Source of the DNA: Aphodousia faecalis
GTDB lineage: Bacteria; Pseudomonadota; Gammaproteobacteria; Burkholderiales; Burkholderiaceae_F
Length of the DNA: 20,383 nt
Direction of reading: 5' to 3'
Assembly (NCBI GenBank): GCA_018712705.1
Contig: DVGM01000026.1
Span: forward strand, 1 to 20,383
The notes under the pieces are model-generated. The model ran no database searches and was not told where the DNA came from. It worked only from the letters and a program-made list of their open reading frames with translations. Both the position numbers and the translations under genes were made by a program. This document shows, piece after piece, positions 7,906 through 15,273 of the stretch (its first letter is position 1; each line of letters starts with the position of its first letter).

Positions 7906-8889
7906 ATGACGCGTCCTATCCGTATTGCAGTGACGGGCCCCTGCGGCTCCATCGGTTACTCCATTTTGTTTCGTATTGCATCCGGTGACCTCTTCGGTCA
8001 TCAACAACCCGTTGAGTTAAGACTTCTCGCTCGCAATACGCCGGAAAGTCAGGCTCGTCTGAAGGGCACGATGATGGAATTGTCCGACTGTGCCTTTCCG
8101 CTTTTGGCTGAAATGAGCGCTCATACGGACGAAAAGGAACTTTTCGACGGTGCTCAATGCGTATTCTTAATCGGCGCGCAGCCTCGTAAAGACGGTATGG
8201 ACCGCTCCGATCTTCTTCGAGCCAATGGGGAAATTTTCAAACGCCAGGGCCAAGCCTTAAACGAACGGGCCTCGCGCGACGTTCGTGTTTTAGTCGTCGG
8301 CAACCCCTGTAATACGAATGCTTATATTGCCATGCGCAATGCACCGGATCTTAAACGCGAATGCTTCTCAGCCATGATGCGTTTGGACCAAAACCGTGCA
8401 ATGGCCCGCGTTGCCGAAAAGCTTCAGGCACCAGTTTCCGGTGTTGAGCAAGTTTTTGTTTGGGGCAACCACAGCAACACGATGTATCCGGACATCCGTT
8501 TCTTGCGTTATAAAGGACACCGCTTGGCCGATCAATTCGATGCGCAATGGCAAGAAGAATTTATTAAAAACGTAGCAACCCGTGGCGGACAAATTATCAA
8601 AGCTCGCGGTGCCTCCTCTGCTGCGTCTGCCGCAAGCGCCGCTTTAGATCATATGCGTGACTGGATCTTGGGCAGCCAAGGCAAGTGCTGCACAATGGCC
8701 GTTCCCTCTGACGGCAGTTACGGCATTCCGGAAGGTCTGGTCTTTGGCTTCCCCTGCCTGTGTCCCGGCGAAGGTCGTTATCAGATCATCAGCAATATGC
8801 CGATCACTCAAGAAGTTCGTCATCGCTTGGATGTTACCCGTGATGAACTTTTGGCTGAAGCCAATGCTGTGGCCGACTTACTTCCTTAA
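7906..8889 (+). CDS. mdh: Malate dehydrogenase
   Basis: 327 aa NAD-dependent malate dehydrogenase interconverting malate and oxaloacetate in the cytosol (TCA cycle or reductive branch). It is of the subtype common in Burkholderiales that resembles cytosolic MDH. Motifs: dinucleotide loop GPCGSIGYS (11-19), substrate arginines R94 and R100 in QPRKDGMDR, VVGNPCNTNAY, R159 and D161 in MMRLDQNRA, and catalytic H189 in VWGNHSNTMYP. AGGA at 7895-7898 precedes the ATG by 7 nt. Odd points: cysteines occupy several places where the family usually has Ala, Gly or Val (C13, C135, C261-C262, C284, C286), nine in total. The usual GAAG loop is GPCG, and the first Arg of GARPR is Gln. The catalytic set is intact, so an active enzyme is expected. 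Confidence 0.95.
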   Translation: MTRPIRIAVTGPCGSIGYSILFRIASGDLFGHQQPVELRLLARNTPESQARLKGTMMELSDCAFPLLAEMSAHTDEKELFDGAQCVFLIGAQPRKDGMDRSDLLRANGEIFKRQGQALNERASRDVRVLVVGNPCNTNAYIAMRNAPDLKRECFSAMMRLDQNRAMARVAEKLQAPVSGVEQVFVWGNHSNTMYPDIRFLRYKGHRLADQFDAQWQEEFIKNVATRGGQIIKARGASSAASAASAALDHMRDWILGSQGKCCTMAVPSDGSYGIPEGLVFGFPCLCPGEGRYQIISNMPITQEVRHRLDVTRDELLAEANAVADLLP

Positions 8890-9366
8890 ATGTCACCGCA
8901 AAAAATTGATCTGATCAATTATTTGGAGGGCGCCCGTTTTATCGAGCGCCCTTTAAGTGTTCCGAGCTGCATTTTAGACACCAATGTCGTCCTAGACATA
9001 TTGCTCTTTGCTGATAAAAATGCGGAGTCAATCCAACAGTTACTCGCTTCAGGCCAACTTCTTGCACTCGGTCATTACGATACCCTTTATGAGTTTGCCG
9101 ATGTCATTTCCCGCCCTCAATTTAAGCTAACAGAAAGTCAAATTAATGAAAAACTTCATGCATGGATCAAGCTGCATTGGCTTATTAATGAGCCCTTGCC
9201 AACTGAAGGTTATTGCAAAGATCACGATGATGATAAGTTTTTCAATTTGGCTCGTTTATGCTCAGCTCAGTACTTGATTTCTAAAGACAAAAAAGTGCTA
9301 AAAGCCAAAGGCAAAGCAAAACGATTCGGCTGCATCGTCATCAAGCCTGAAAATTTAAACCTATAG
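8890..9366 (+). CDS. PIN-domain protein (putative ribonuclease, COG1569-like)
   Basis: 158 aa. The PIN fold is shown by CILDTNVVLD (D30), E68 in LYEFADVISRP, the acidic cluster DHDDD (111-115) and LISKDKKVL (D133); these form the Mg-binding site of PIN endoribonucleases. Proteins of this group are often labelled toxin-antitoxin toxins, but no antitoxin-sized gene adjoins: mdh ends in TAA immediately before the ATG (0 nt), and an amidase follows after ~70 nt. No Shine-Dalgarno precedes the ATG, so translation probably depends on ribosomes finishing mdh. The first ~24 residues are outside the PIN domain and overlap two hairpins, so the true N-terminus is uncertain. A role in RNA processing is inference. 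Confidence 0.82.
   Translation: MSPQKIDLINYLEGARFIERPLSVPSCILDTNVVLDILLFADKNAESIQQLLASGQLLALGHYDTLYEFADVISRPQFKLTESQINEKLHAWIKLHWLINEPLPTEGYCKDHDDDKFFNLARLCSAQYLISKDKKVLKAKGKAKRFGCIVIKPENLNL
8904..8952 (+). other. Tandem hairpins in the first codons of the PIN gene
   Basis: AATTGATC-T-GATCAATT (8904-8920) is followed by AGGGCGC-N12-GCGCCCT (8927-8933 / 8946-8952) and three T residues. The second is terminator-like but has a poor U tract. They could attenuate mdh read-through or control PIN translation. Inferred from sequence only. Confidence 0.4.
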
Positions 9367-9438
9367 GTCTTTTCTCTATTGCGAGCCTCTCCTCTTCGTG
9401 CCAAACTGTCTATGAAACTTAAACGTTGGGAGTTGGCC

Positions 9439-10719
9439 ATGGAGTTTTTATATCGCGACAAGTTGCCTAATCCTGCGGTAATCAACGAACGAATCCGCCA
9501 GTTCAATCACATCATCCACGGCGTGAGCCAATGGCGCGAACCTCCTTTGGATACCCAGTGGCCGATATTGGTCAAAGACAATATTGATGTCTCCGGCCTT
9601 CGAGCAACGGCGGGCAGCTACGCATTAAAGGAACTTAAAGCCGAAGACGCCTTTTGCATTAAAATGCTTCGTGAGCACGGCGGACTTCCGTTCGGCAAAG
9701 CTTCAATGTCAGAGTTGGCCGGTTTCCTAAGTACAAAGATGCCACCTGGCTATTCAGAGTTAGGCGGCCAAGGAATCAATCCCATCGATCCTTCTCTTAC
9801 ACCGGGCGGCTCAAGTTCGGGTTCGTGCATATCGGTTGCCGCCGGTTTTTGCCACGCAGCCATCGGCACGGAAACTCACGGCAGTATTGTGATACCGGCC
9901 ATTGCATGTGGAGTTGTCGGGATCAAACCCAGCGTCGGCTTGGTTTCCAGAGATGGTGTCATTCCTATCTCGCACTCTTTGGACACACCGGGAGCCATCG
10001 CTCAAAGCGTTTCTCAAGCCGCTAAACTCCTTGAGGCTATTTGTGGCACGGATCCCAATGATGTAGCGACTGAAGATTGCCCGAAAAAAATAGATTTTCA
10101 AACCGATCTCGGTGAAGATAAGAGTCTTATTCGTGTAGCCCTTTTAGTGCCTGCTCACAGAGCATTTGATGCGGAAGAAAAAAGTATTCTCAATCAATTA
10201 ATTCAAGCCGCTAAAAAACAAAATATTGTTATTACTGAAATTCAAACGAAAGACGTTGAAACGTATTACAAGATTATTTCATCGACAGAAATTCAAGGCG
10301 ATTTTGATCGTTATTTGCAAAAATACGGCAATGGCAAAACGCCTGGTACGTTCAAAGATCTCGTCAAGATGTATGAAATGCGTGCTCAACACCACCCCTA
10401 TGGCATGGATCGCCTAACGGATGCGCTTAAGTTTTCGAGCGATTTGAATAATCCGACTTATCGAAACGCATTGGAGCGCGGTATCGGCAATACAACACGA
10501 GCTATTGATGAAACCCTCAAGGAAACGAATGCTCAAGCCATCATTGCTGTCGGCTTTGTCCCTTGGTGGGCCGTGGCCAGGGCGCCCTATGTTGCCTTGC
10601 CGCTTGCACAGCGACACAATCACGCGATGATCGGGATCACTGTAGGCTGCAGAAGGCTTGAAGACAGAAAGGCGCTTGATATTGCAGCTCGCCTTGAAAA
10701 AGTAATTAAGGAACTTTGA
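9439..10719 (+). CDS. Amidase-signature family hydrolase
   Basis: 426 aa member of the amidase signature family (GatA/AtzF-like fold), which hydrolyses amide bonds. The catalytic triad is visible: K46 in LVKDNID, cis-Ser S125 in GGSSSGS, and nucleophile S149 in GTETHGSIVIPA, 24 residues after the cis-Ser as in characterised members. The family usually has GGSSGGS and GTDTGGSIRIPA, so both motifs are slightly divergent. It is shorter than GatA, and no gatB or gatC is nearby, so a tRNA amidotransferase role is unlikely; the substrate is unknown. The frame is open from a TTG at 9379 and an ATG at 9412, but GGGAG lies 6 nt before the ATG at 9439, so that start is chosen. Probably the last gene of an mdh-PIN-amidase transcript; a terminator follows 5 nt after the stop. 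Confidence 0.88.
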   Translation: MEFLYRDKLPNPAVINERIRQFNHIIHGVSQWREPPLDTQWPILVKDNIDVSGLRATAGSYALKELKAEDAFCIKMLREHGGLPFGKASMSELAGFLSTKMPPGYSELGGQGINPIDPSLTPGGSSSGSCISVAAGFCHAAIGTETHGSIVIPAIACGVVGIKPSVGLVSRDGVIPISHSLDTPGAIAQSVSQAAKLLEAICGTDPNDVATEDCPKKIDFQTDLGEDKSLIRVALLVPAHRAFDAEEKSILNQLIQAAKKQNIVITEIQTKDVETYYKIISSTEIQGDFDRYLQKYGNGKTPGTFKDLVKMYEMRAQHHPYGMDRLTDALKFSSDLNNPTYRNALERGIGNTTRAIDETLKETNAQAIIAVGFVPWWAVARAPYVALPLAQRHNHAMIGITVGCRRLEDRKALDIAARLEKVIKEL

Positions 10720-10724
10720 TAATT

Positions 10725-10749
10725 GAAACGCCGCATTAAGCGGCGTTTC
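10725..10749. terminator. Terminator hairpin between convergent genes
   Basis: GAAACGCCGC-attaa-GCGGCGTTTC is a perfect 10-bp stem immediately after the amidase stop. There is a short T run on both strands, so it may serve both the amidase and the leftward rmuC transcript. Confidence 0.8.
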
Positions 10750-10758
10750 GTCTGTGAG

Positions 10759-10857
10759 CTATAGCTTTGCTAAAGCACCTAAAAATTGAACGGCTACGCA
10801 AGCCACCATCACAACGACGGCCAGAGCGATTCCGATTTGCATTATGCGTTTGAACAT
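10759..10857 (-). CDS. 32-residue single-pass membrane peptide, function unknown
   Basis: A tiny ORF directly after rmuC: the rmuC stop TAA is followed at once by ATG, and GAGG lies 5 nt before that ATG inside the rmuC C-terminal codons. The peptide starts MFKRIMQIGIALAVVVMVAC and ends ...VQFLGALAKL. A short basic N-terminus and ~20 hydrophobic residues suggest one transmembrane helix with the N-terminus inside. The stop lies 10 nt before the shared terminator, so it fits exactly in the operon end. I do not recognise it. Good Shine-Dalgarno, gene packing and membrane character argue for a real gene; shortness argues caution. Confidence 0.6.
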   Translation of the reverse strand: MFKRIMQIGIALAVVVMVACVAVQFLGALAKL

Positions 10858-12231
10858 TTAGTCCTCGCTTTCGTTTGAAGGCAATACTGTATCGATTTTT
10901 TTATCGCCGGGCAACTCTTCCACATCACGCAATTTGCGCCCCATCACATTCGTTCTGGTTCTCACGCCTGCAATGGCGCTCTTAACACCATCAACTCGCT
11001 TTTCCATCGTATCGAGGGCATCGGCAAACTTCATAAATTCGGTTTTAACTTGTCCTAATACAGTCCAGACTTCGGCGCTTCGCTTTTGAATCGCCAATGT
11101 TCGAAATCCCATCTGAAGGCTGTTGAGCAAAGCACTCAAAACCGTAGGACCGGCAACCGTTACGCGATAATTATTCTGCAAATCTTCAATCATGCCCGGG
11201 CGTCTCAAGCATTCTGCATAAAGTGATTCACTGGGTAAAAACATCAGAGCAAATTCCGTTGTAAAGGGAACTTCAACGTATTTTTCGTGGATTTTTTTAG
11301 CTTCTGACTTAATTCTTGCCTCAAAAGCTTTGGCATGCTTTTCGGCAGCCTCCGCATCACCGATTTCACGCGCATCTTCAATTTTCTGATAGTCCTCAAT
11401 CGGAAATTTGGAGTCAATTGGCAGCCATACAAATTCTCCGTCATTGGCTCCAGGCATTTTTATCGCGAACTCCACCCGATCATTGCTTTTGGGACGTGTC
11501 GCGACGTTCTCTTCGTAATGATTCGGAATAACATTGGCAAGAATCGCACCCAGCTGGACTTCTCCGAAGGTTCCTCGAGTTTTAACATTTGTGAGAACTC
11601 GTTTGAGTTCACCTACCTGTCCGGCTATGGAACGCATTTCTCCTAAACCAGTCTCCACGTCTTTCAGATGGGCCGCTACTTGTTTAAAACTCTCGGATAA
11701 CCTTGCTTCCAATGTCGTTTGCAGTTTTGTTTCAACGGTTTGACGCATCATCTCCAATTTAGAATCATTGTTGTTCTGCAAGGTTTGAAGCTGTCGATTT
11801 AATGTATTCCGAATGGCCGACAGTTCTTGATTAATTCCTGAAGACAACTGGCTAACCTGCGTTTTTAATGCCTCCCTGGCTTGCAGCTGAACCGATGCGT
11901 TACCCTGATTCATCTTTTGAATGAGGTCAGTGAAGCCAACCATATTTTGGTTTTGTGTTTGCGTAAGCCGACTTAGTGAATCGTTTACTTCCATACGAAG
12001 CTGAGCATTTGATTTCTGAATCGAGTCATTGACGGATTGAAGTATCCTGAGCTGATCTTCTTCACTATTTTCTTCAATTTTTTTGGCAATCACTTCTAAT
12101 ATTTCTTTGTCCTGCTTTTTTCCCGAAATGGCGATCCATAAAAGCACCAAGAGAAAAACACTCAATATGGCGAAAACACACCCCCAAAAACCGAGGGGAG
12201 ATTGTGACATTGACTGAATAATGGCTTGCAT
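10858..12231 (-). CDS. rmuC: DNA recombination protein RmuC
   Basis: 457 aa. An N-terminal membrane anchor (about residues 12-35), then a long coiled coil (about 40-200), then the RmuC nuclease-like domain beginning at GTFGEVQLGAIL (220-231). RmuC limits recombination-driven rearrangements at short inverted repeats. Its biochemical activity is not firmly known; the domain is related to PD-(D/E)xK folds. The frame is open up to a TTG at 12255, but that region is a terminator-like hairpin, so the ATG at 12231 is preferred; the ATG at 12210 is possible. Neither has a clear Shine-Dalgarno. A 32-residue membrane peptide follows with no gap. Confidence 0.9.
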   Translation of the reverse strand: MQAIIQSMSQSPLGFWGCVFAILSVFLLVLLWIAISGKKQDKEILEVIAKKIEENSEEDQLRILQSVNDSIQKSNAQLRMEVNDSLSRLTQTQNQNMVGFTDLIQKMNQGNASVQLQAREALKTQVSQLSSGINQELSAIRNTLNRQLQTLQNNNDSKLEMMRQTVETKLQTTLEARLSESFKQVAAHLKDVETGLGEMRSIAGQVGELKRVLTNVKTRGTFGEVQLGAILANVIPNHYEENVATRPKSNDRVEFAIKMPGANDGEFVWLPIDSKFPIEDYQKIEDAREIGDAEAAEKHAKAFEARIKSEAKKIHEKYVEVPFTTEFALMFLPSESLYAECLRRPGMIEDLQNNYRVTVAGPTVLSALLNSLQMGFRTLAIQKRSAEVWTVLGQVKTEFMKFADALDTMEKRVDGVKSAIAGVRTRTNVMGRKLRDVEELPGDKKIDTVLPSNESED

Positions 12232-12234
12232 GTT

Positions 12235-12261
12235 AAAAAGGCTCACTGTTAACAATGAGCC
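12235..12261 (-). terminator. Terminator-like hairpin just before the rmuC start
   Basis: On the minus strand GGCTCA...TGAGCC (12261-12256 / 12245-12240) encloses TGTTAACA and is followed by TTTTT (12239-12235). It can end the upstream lipoprotein-hydrolase transcript. Because it lies 4 nt before the rmuC ATG it may also structure the rmuC leader. Confidence 0.6.
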
Positions 12262-12263
12262 CT

Positions 12264-12293
12264 AGTATAACGATCTTAACTTCAGGATTTGAA
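12264..12293 (-). promoter_or_regulatory. Candidate rmuC promoter
   Basis: Minus strand TTCAAA (12293-12288) and TATACT (12269-12264) with an 18-bp spacer. Predicted start near 12257 falls within the hairpin at 12240-12261. Moderate match only. Confidence 0.4.
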
Positions 12294-12294
12294 G

Positions 12295-13497
12295 TTATCG
12301 ATCTGATGTTCCGAATGTTTCAACAATCATCTGAACCTGTTGGTCAAAATAAGGATTAAAAGTCAGGCGAGCATATGGGTGGGCATCGCGGCTTTCAGTC
12401 CATGAACCATACCAAACATATTTGCCTTCGTGACAGTATTGGAGCAACTTTTCGTCCTGTCCCCGCAGACAGAAGCGCTCCTTGCCGTTAATCCCGTAGT
12501 ACGGGTTCTTTGGAGAATAAACCAGTCCCAGATGAGAAAAACTTCTGATCTTATATTTAGGTAAAAAGTCTGTTAATACCGTTAAGCGCTTGTCGCTCGC
12601 AATCGTTCCATCGGGCAAATTATCACCGTACCAAACAAACTGAGAACGAGAGTTCGTGAACTGTTTTTGCATCAACGGCAACAGTTCCTGTGTATTAACG
12701 ATGCTATCGTTTTGGGCCATGAAAACCAAAACCGGTTTATCGTAGGGATAGCCTGAAACACGGCCCATGGCCGAGTCCATAGACGCTTTAAAAGTATTTA
12801 AAGCCTGCATCGGGACTGTACGATAACGAAATGGAGTTACACCACCAGCGGCTTCTTCGGGAGTCTTCAGCCAATCAATAAAGAGACTGACGAAAGGAAC
12901 GAAATTCACCAAATTCGTTCTGACGCTCAAAGCCGGAGAAATCAGTACCAAGCCATCAACATTGGGGTTTTCGTAAGCCTCATGAATGGCTAAATTTGCA
13001 CCGGTTGAAAAGCCTGCCAGATAAACCTCCTTGACATCTCGGCTCATGATGCGGGTTTGCTCATCAATTAAGCGATTCCAGTCATCAAAAGTTACCTCAA
13101 GCATGTCTTCTGGCTTCGTACCATGCCCCGGTAAGACAAGAGCTCTCACCAAAAAGCCTTTATCGGCTAAGTAACGGGCAATATCGACAAAGTTGTAAGG
13201 AGAGTCCGTAAACCCATGAATCATCAACACGCCTTTACCGTTGGGCTTAGCGGGTCTAATTTCAAACGGCAATTGATGGGAAAGTTCGACTTCATGTTGA
13301 TCGGTTACATAACGCCTATGCGTGGTCATCCACTGAGTCGTTTCCTGCACATACTGATTAAAGGACTGTTGTCCTAAGGGCATCACATCGCGATCTGCAC
13401 GAGGCTCAAGGGAGACACAACCAGAAATAGAGGTCGCAATGGCGACGCTGGCTGTCAGCATCAACAATCGACTTTTAAATTTTTTGTGGGTACTCAT
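12295..13497 (-). CDS. Lipoprotein alpha/beta hydrolase
   Basis: 400 aa. The signal peptide ends in the lipobox ISGC (lipidated C27), so the protein should be anchored to a membrane and face the periplasm. Alpha/beta hydrolase motifs: MIHGFTDSP (93-100, oxyanion region), nucleophile S164 in GFSTG, and likely acid D264 in MAQNDSIVN and base H322 in FSHLGLVYS. The early part resembles monoacylglycerol lipase/carboxylesterase-type serine hydrolases. The last ~75 residues after the catalytic His form an unusual tail with C343 and C355. The frame is open to 13578, but the ATG at 13497 has GAGG 7 nt upstream and gives a clean signal peptide. It lies 58 bp downstream of the MFS gene, so the two may be co-transcribed. 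The substrate is unknown; an ester or lipid is inferred. Confidence 0.88.
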   Translation of the reverse strand: MSTHKKFKSRLLMLTASVAIATSISGCVSLEPRADRDVMPLGQQSFNQYVQETTQWMTTHRRYVTDQHEVELSHQLPFEIRPAKPNGKGVLMIHGFTDSPYNFVDIARYLADKGFLVRALVLPGHGTKPEDMLEVTFDDWNRLIDEQTRIMSRDVKEVYLAGFSTGANLAIHEAYENPNVDGLVLISPALSVRTNLVNFVPFVSLFIDWLKTPEEAAGGVTPFRYRTVPMQALNTFKASMDSAMGRVSGYPYDKPVLVFMAQNDSIVNTQELLPLMQKQFTNSRSQFVWYGDNLPDGTIASDKRLTVLTDFLPKYKIRSFSHLGLVYSPKNPYYGINGKERFCLRGQDEKLLQYCHEGKYVWYGSWTESRDAHPYARLTFNPYFDQQVQMIVETFGTSDR

Positions 13498-13555
13498 TGA
13501 ATAACCTCGTTTCCTGTCAACAAGCTGATGGTACAGAAAAAACGTCAGAATTGCT

Positions 13556-14800
13556 CTACTGGACTTTCTTATGTTCAATCATACTTTTATAGACCAGAGC
13601 AAAGACGAAACCTAGAACGCAAAAGGTAATGCCAACCTGACAACAAGCGGCAAAGTCCATGCCATTAGCAATCATTTGTTGCATGATAATGGGCCCCATA
13701 AGACCAGCGACAGAAAAGCCGCTAAACATAATCCCATAGTTAACACCGGCGTGCTTGGCACCGAAACGATCAGCGGTAAAACCCGGATAGATGGACATAA
13801 AAGTGCCAAACGAAATGCCAATCAATATACAGCCGCAATAAAATAAGACGTAGTCTCCTTGTCCCGAGTTCATTAAAACGATTAAACCCAGTGCAGCAAA
13901 AATAAGTCCAAACATTAACACGCCGATTCGCCCCAATTTGTCGGACAAGGTTCCGGCAACCAAGCGCCCAGCCATATTGAAAAAAGCGATAGTTGAGACA
14001 GCTGACGCCGCGCTTGTCGCATTCATGCCGATTTCGTTTTGAGCAATACTGGCTGCTTGCGACAAAATCATCATCGCACTGACGGCCCCGCACATTAATA
14101 ATGCAATCATCGGCCAGAAAATCGGGCTGGCCAACATCTGTCGCCACGTCAATCCGGTTACCGCGGTACGCGTTTTCTCATCACCATGTTTATTGAGCGG
14201 ATTGAAATCCTCTGGGCAACGTTCACAAAAGTAACCGCAGAACATAATCACTAAGGCAAAAACCGTCCCCAATATGACAAACGTATTCATAATGCCGTAG
14301 TGTTGGGTCAAAACTTGGGCAATCGGTGGAACAATCACAGAGCTAAATCCATAAACAGCCGTTACTAAACCACCGGCAAATCCCCGCTTATCAGGGAAAT
14401 ATTTGATGGCTGTGCTAATTCCTGCCCCGTAGGCCAGTCCGAGCCCTAAACCGAATAACAAGCCGTATCCGATAACAATCTGTGTCACCGACGTTGCCCA
14501 ACCGCAAAAACACAGCCCTAAACCAATCAAAAGTCCGCCGGTAATGATGACCAATCGAGGTCCATAACGATCATTAAAAGCTCCGCCCAGAATCATAGGG
14601 ATAGGACCGACACTGTTGGCCACACCAAAAGCTATCGCTAAATCAGCTGCGGAAATCAAATGACCTGTGATGACAGTGAGCTCCTGAGCCGCTGCCGCAG
14701 AAAGAACACTCCATGCATAAATCGAACCCGCACACAAGTTGATACAACAAATCAGAATCAAAATGATCCAACGCTTAGTGGAGACATCCATACGTGCCAT
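13556..14800 (-). CDS. MFS transporter, oxalate:formate antiporter (OFA/OxlT-like) family
   Basis: 414 aa with about 12 membrane helices. The start WIILILICCINLCAGSIYAW and the sequence around YGAGISTAIKYFPDKRGFAGG are typical of the OFA family, which carries monocarboxylates or dicarboxylates such as oxalate, formate or lactate. MFS loop motifs are NDRYGPR (76-82) and SDKLGR (286-291), separated by a charged central loop (about 193-215). The ATG at 14800 is preceded by AGAGG at 8 nt. The family name does not prove oxalate transport; many members move other organic acids. The lipoprotein hydrolase follows on the same strand. Confidence 0.88.
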   Translation of the reverse strand: MARMDVSTKRWIILILICCINLCAGSIYAWSVLSAAAAQELTVITGHLISAADLAIAFGVANSVGPIPMILGGAFNDRYGPRLVIITGGLLIGLGLCFCGWATSVTQIVIGYGLLFGLGLGLAYGAGISTAIKYFPDKRGFAGGLVTAVYGFSSVIVPPIAQVLTQHYGIMNTFVILGTVFALVIMFCGYFCERCPEDFNPLNKHGDEKTRTAVTGLTWRQMLASPIFWPMIALLMCGAVSAMMILSQAASIAQNEIGMNATSAASAVSTIAFFNMAGRLVAGTLSDKLGRIGVLMFGLIFAALGLIVLMNSGQGDYVLFYCGCILIGISFGTFMSIYPGFTADRFGAKHAGVNYGIMFSGFSVAGLMGPIIMQQMIANGMDFAACCQVGITFCVLGFVFALVYKSMIEHKKVQ

Positions 14801-15066
14801 TTATTTAACCTCTGAGGTATTTAATTTGATGAATTTTCAACAAATGACCAAATTAATTGATTAATTTAATTTCTTCTAATAAGAACATTTCAATTAAAAG
14901 CCAGCATTAGGGATTATCAGAATTAGAAATAAGGAAATAAAGGCAAATAAAACAAAACTTACTTGACTTTTTGGCAACTCTATAGAAATACTAAGGAGTA
15001 TTACCGAGAAGAAATAAAAAAAGATAAAAAAAAAGCCAAAAGCAAAAACGTTTGGTTCGATGTGAT
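14801..15066. other. AT-rich spacer upstream of the MFS gene
   Basis: 266 bp with no supportable gene. It contains the palindrome AAATTAAT-TG-ATTAATTT (14850-14867), which could be a regulator site for the MFS gene, and the poly-A/hairpin region near 15026-15055 that probably ends the tRNA-Ser(UGA) transcript. Confidence 0.5.
15026..15055 (-). terminator. Possible terminator of tRNA-Ser(UGA)
   Basis: On the minus strand a short CCAAA...TTTGG stem (5 bp) is followed by C and nine T residues, then another T-rich run. The stem is weak but the U tract is strong, and it lies 12 nt after the tRNA 3' end. Confidence 0.45.
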
Positions 15067-15154
15067 TGGCGGAAGGGGTGGGATTCGAACCCACGAACGC
15101 TTGCGCGTCGGCAGTTTTCAAGACTGCTGCATTCAACCACTCTGCCACCCTTCC
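15067..15154 (-). tRNA. tRNA-Ser(UGA), CCA encoded
   Basis: 88 nt including CCA at 15069-15067. The acceptor stem GGAAGGG/CCCTTCC closes with discriminator G. The anticodon loop is CTTGAAA (anticodon TGA), there is a long variable arm as expected for serine, and the T loop is GGTTCGAATCC. The 5' third, through the D arm, is identical to the GGA-anticodon copy at 15676. Confidence 0.97.
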
Positions 15155-15170
15155 AAGAGGTGAGAGCGCT

Positions 15171-15199
15171 ATTGTATAGAAAATTGCGTTTTGAAACAA
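15171..15199 (-). promoter_or_regulatory. Promoter of tRNA-Ser(UGA)
   Basis: Minus strand TTGTTT (15199-15194), 17-bp spacer, TACAAT (15176-15171), then GCGC just after it, a GC-rich discriminator typical of stable-RNA promoters. The -35 is a weak match. Confidence 0.55.
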
Positions 15200-15273
15200 G
15201 AGAAATAACATTCAGATGCCCCCTTAGATGAGAAAATCATTAATATTGTCCTGTTATTTGAATGGAGAGAAAA

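Noticed and set aside
8904..8920. Possible FNR/CRP-type box (TTGAT-CTG-ATCAA)
   Set aside because: FNR sites need 4 bp between half-sites, here 3, and it lies inside the PIN gene right after mdh, not at a promoter position.
8890..9366. Toxin-antitoxin module
   Set aside because: The PIN domain alone would fit a toxin, but no small antitoxin gene exists on either side or strand.
9379..9438. Upstream TTG or ATG starts (9379, 9412) for the amidase
   Set aside because: Neither has a Shine-Dalgarno, while ATG 9439 has GGGAG at 6 nt and gives a normal N-terminus.
14894..15211. 105-codon minus-strand ORF
   Set aside because: It runs straight through the tRNA-Ser(UGA) gene and its terminator-like T tract, so it cannot be a protein gene.
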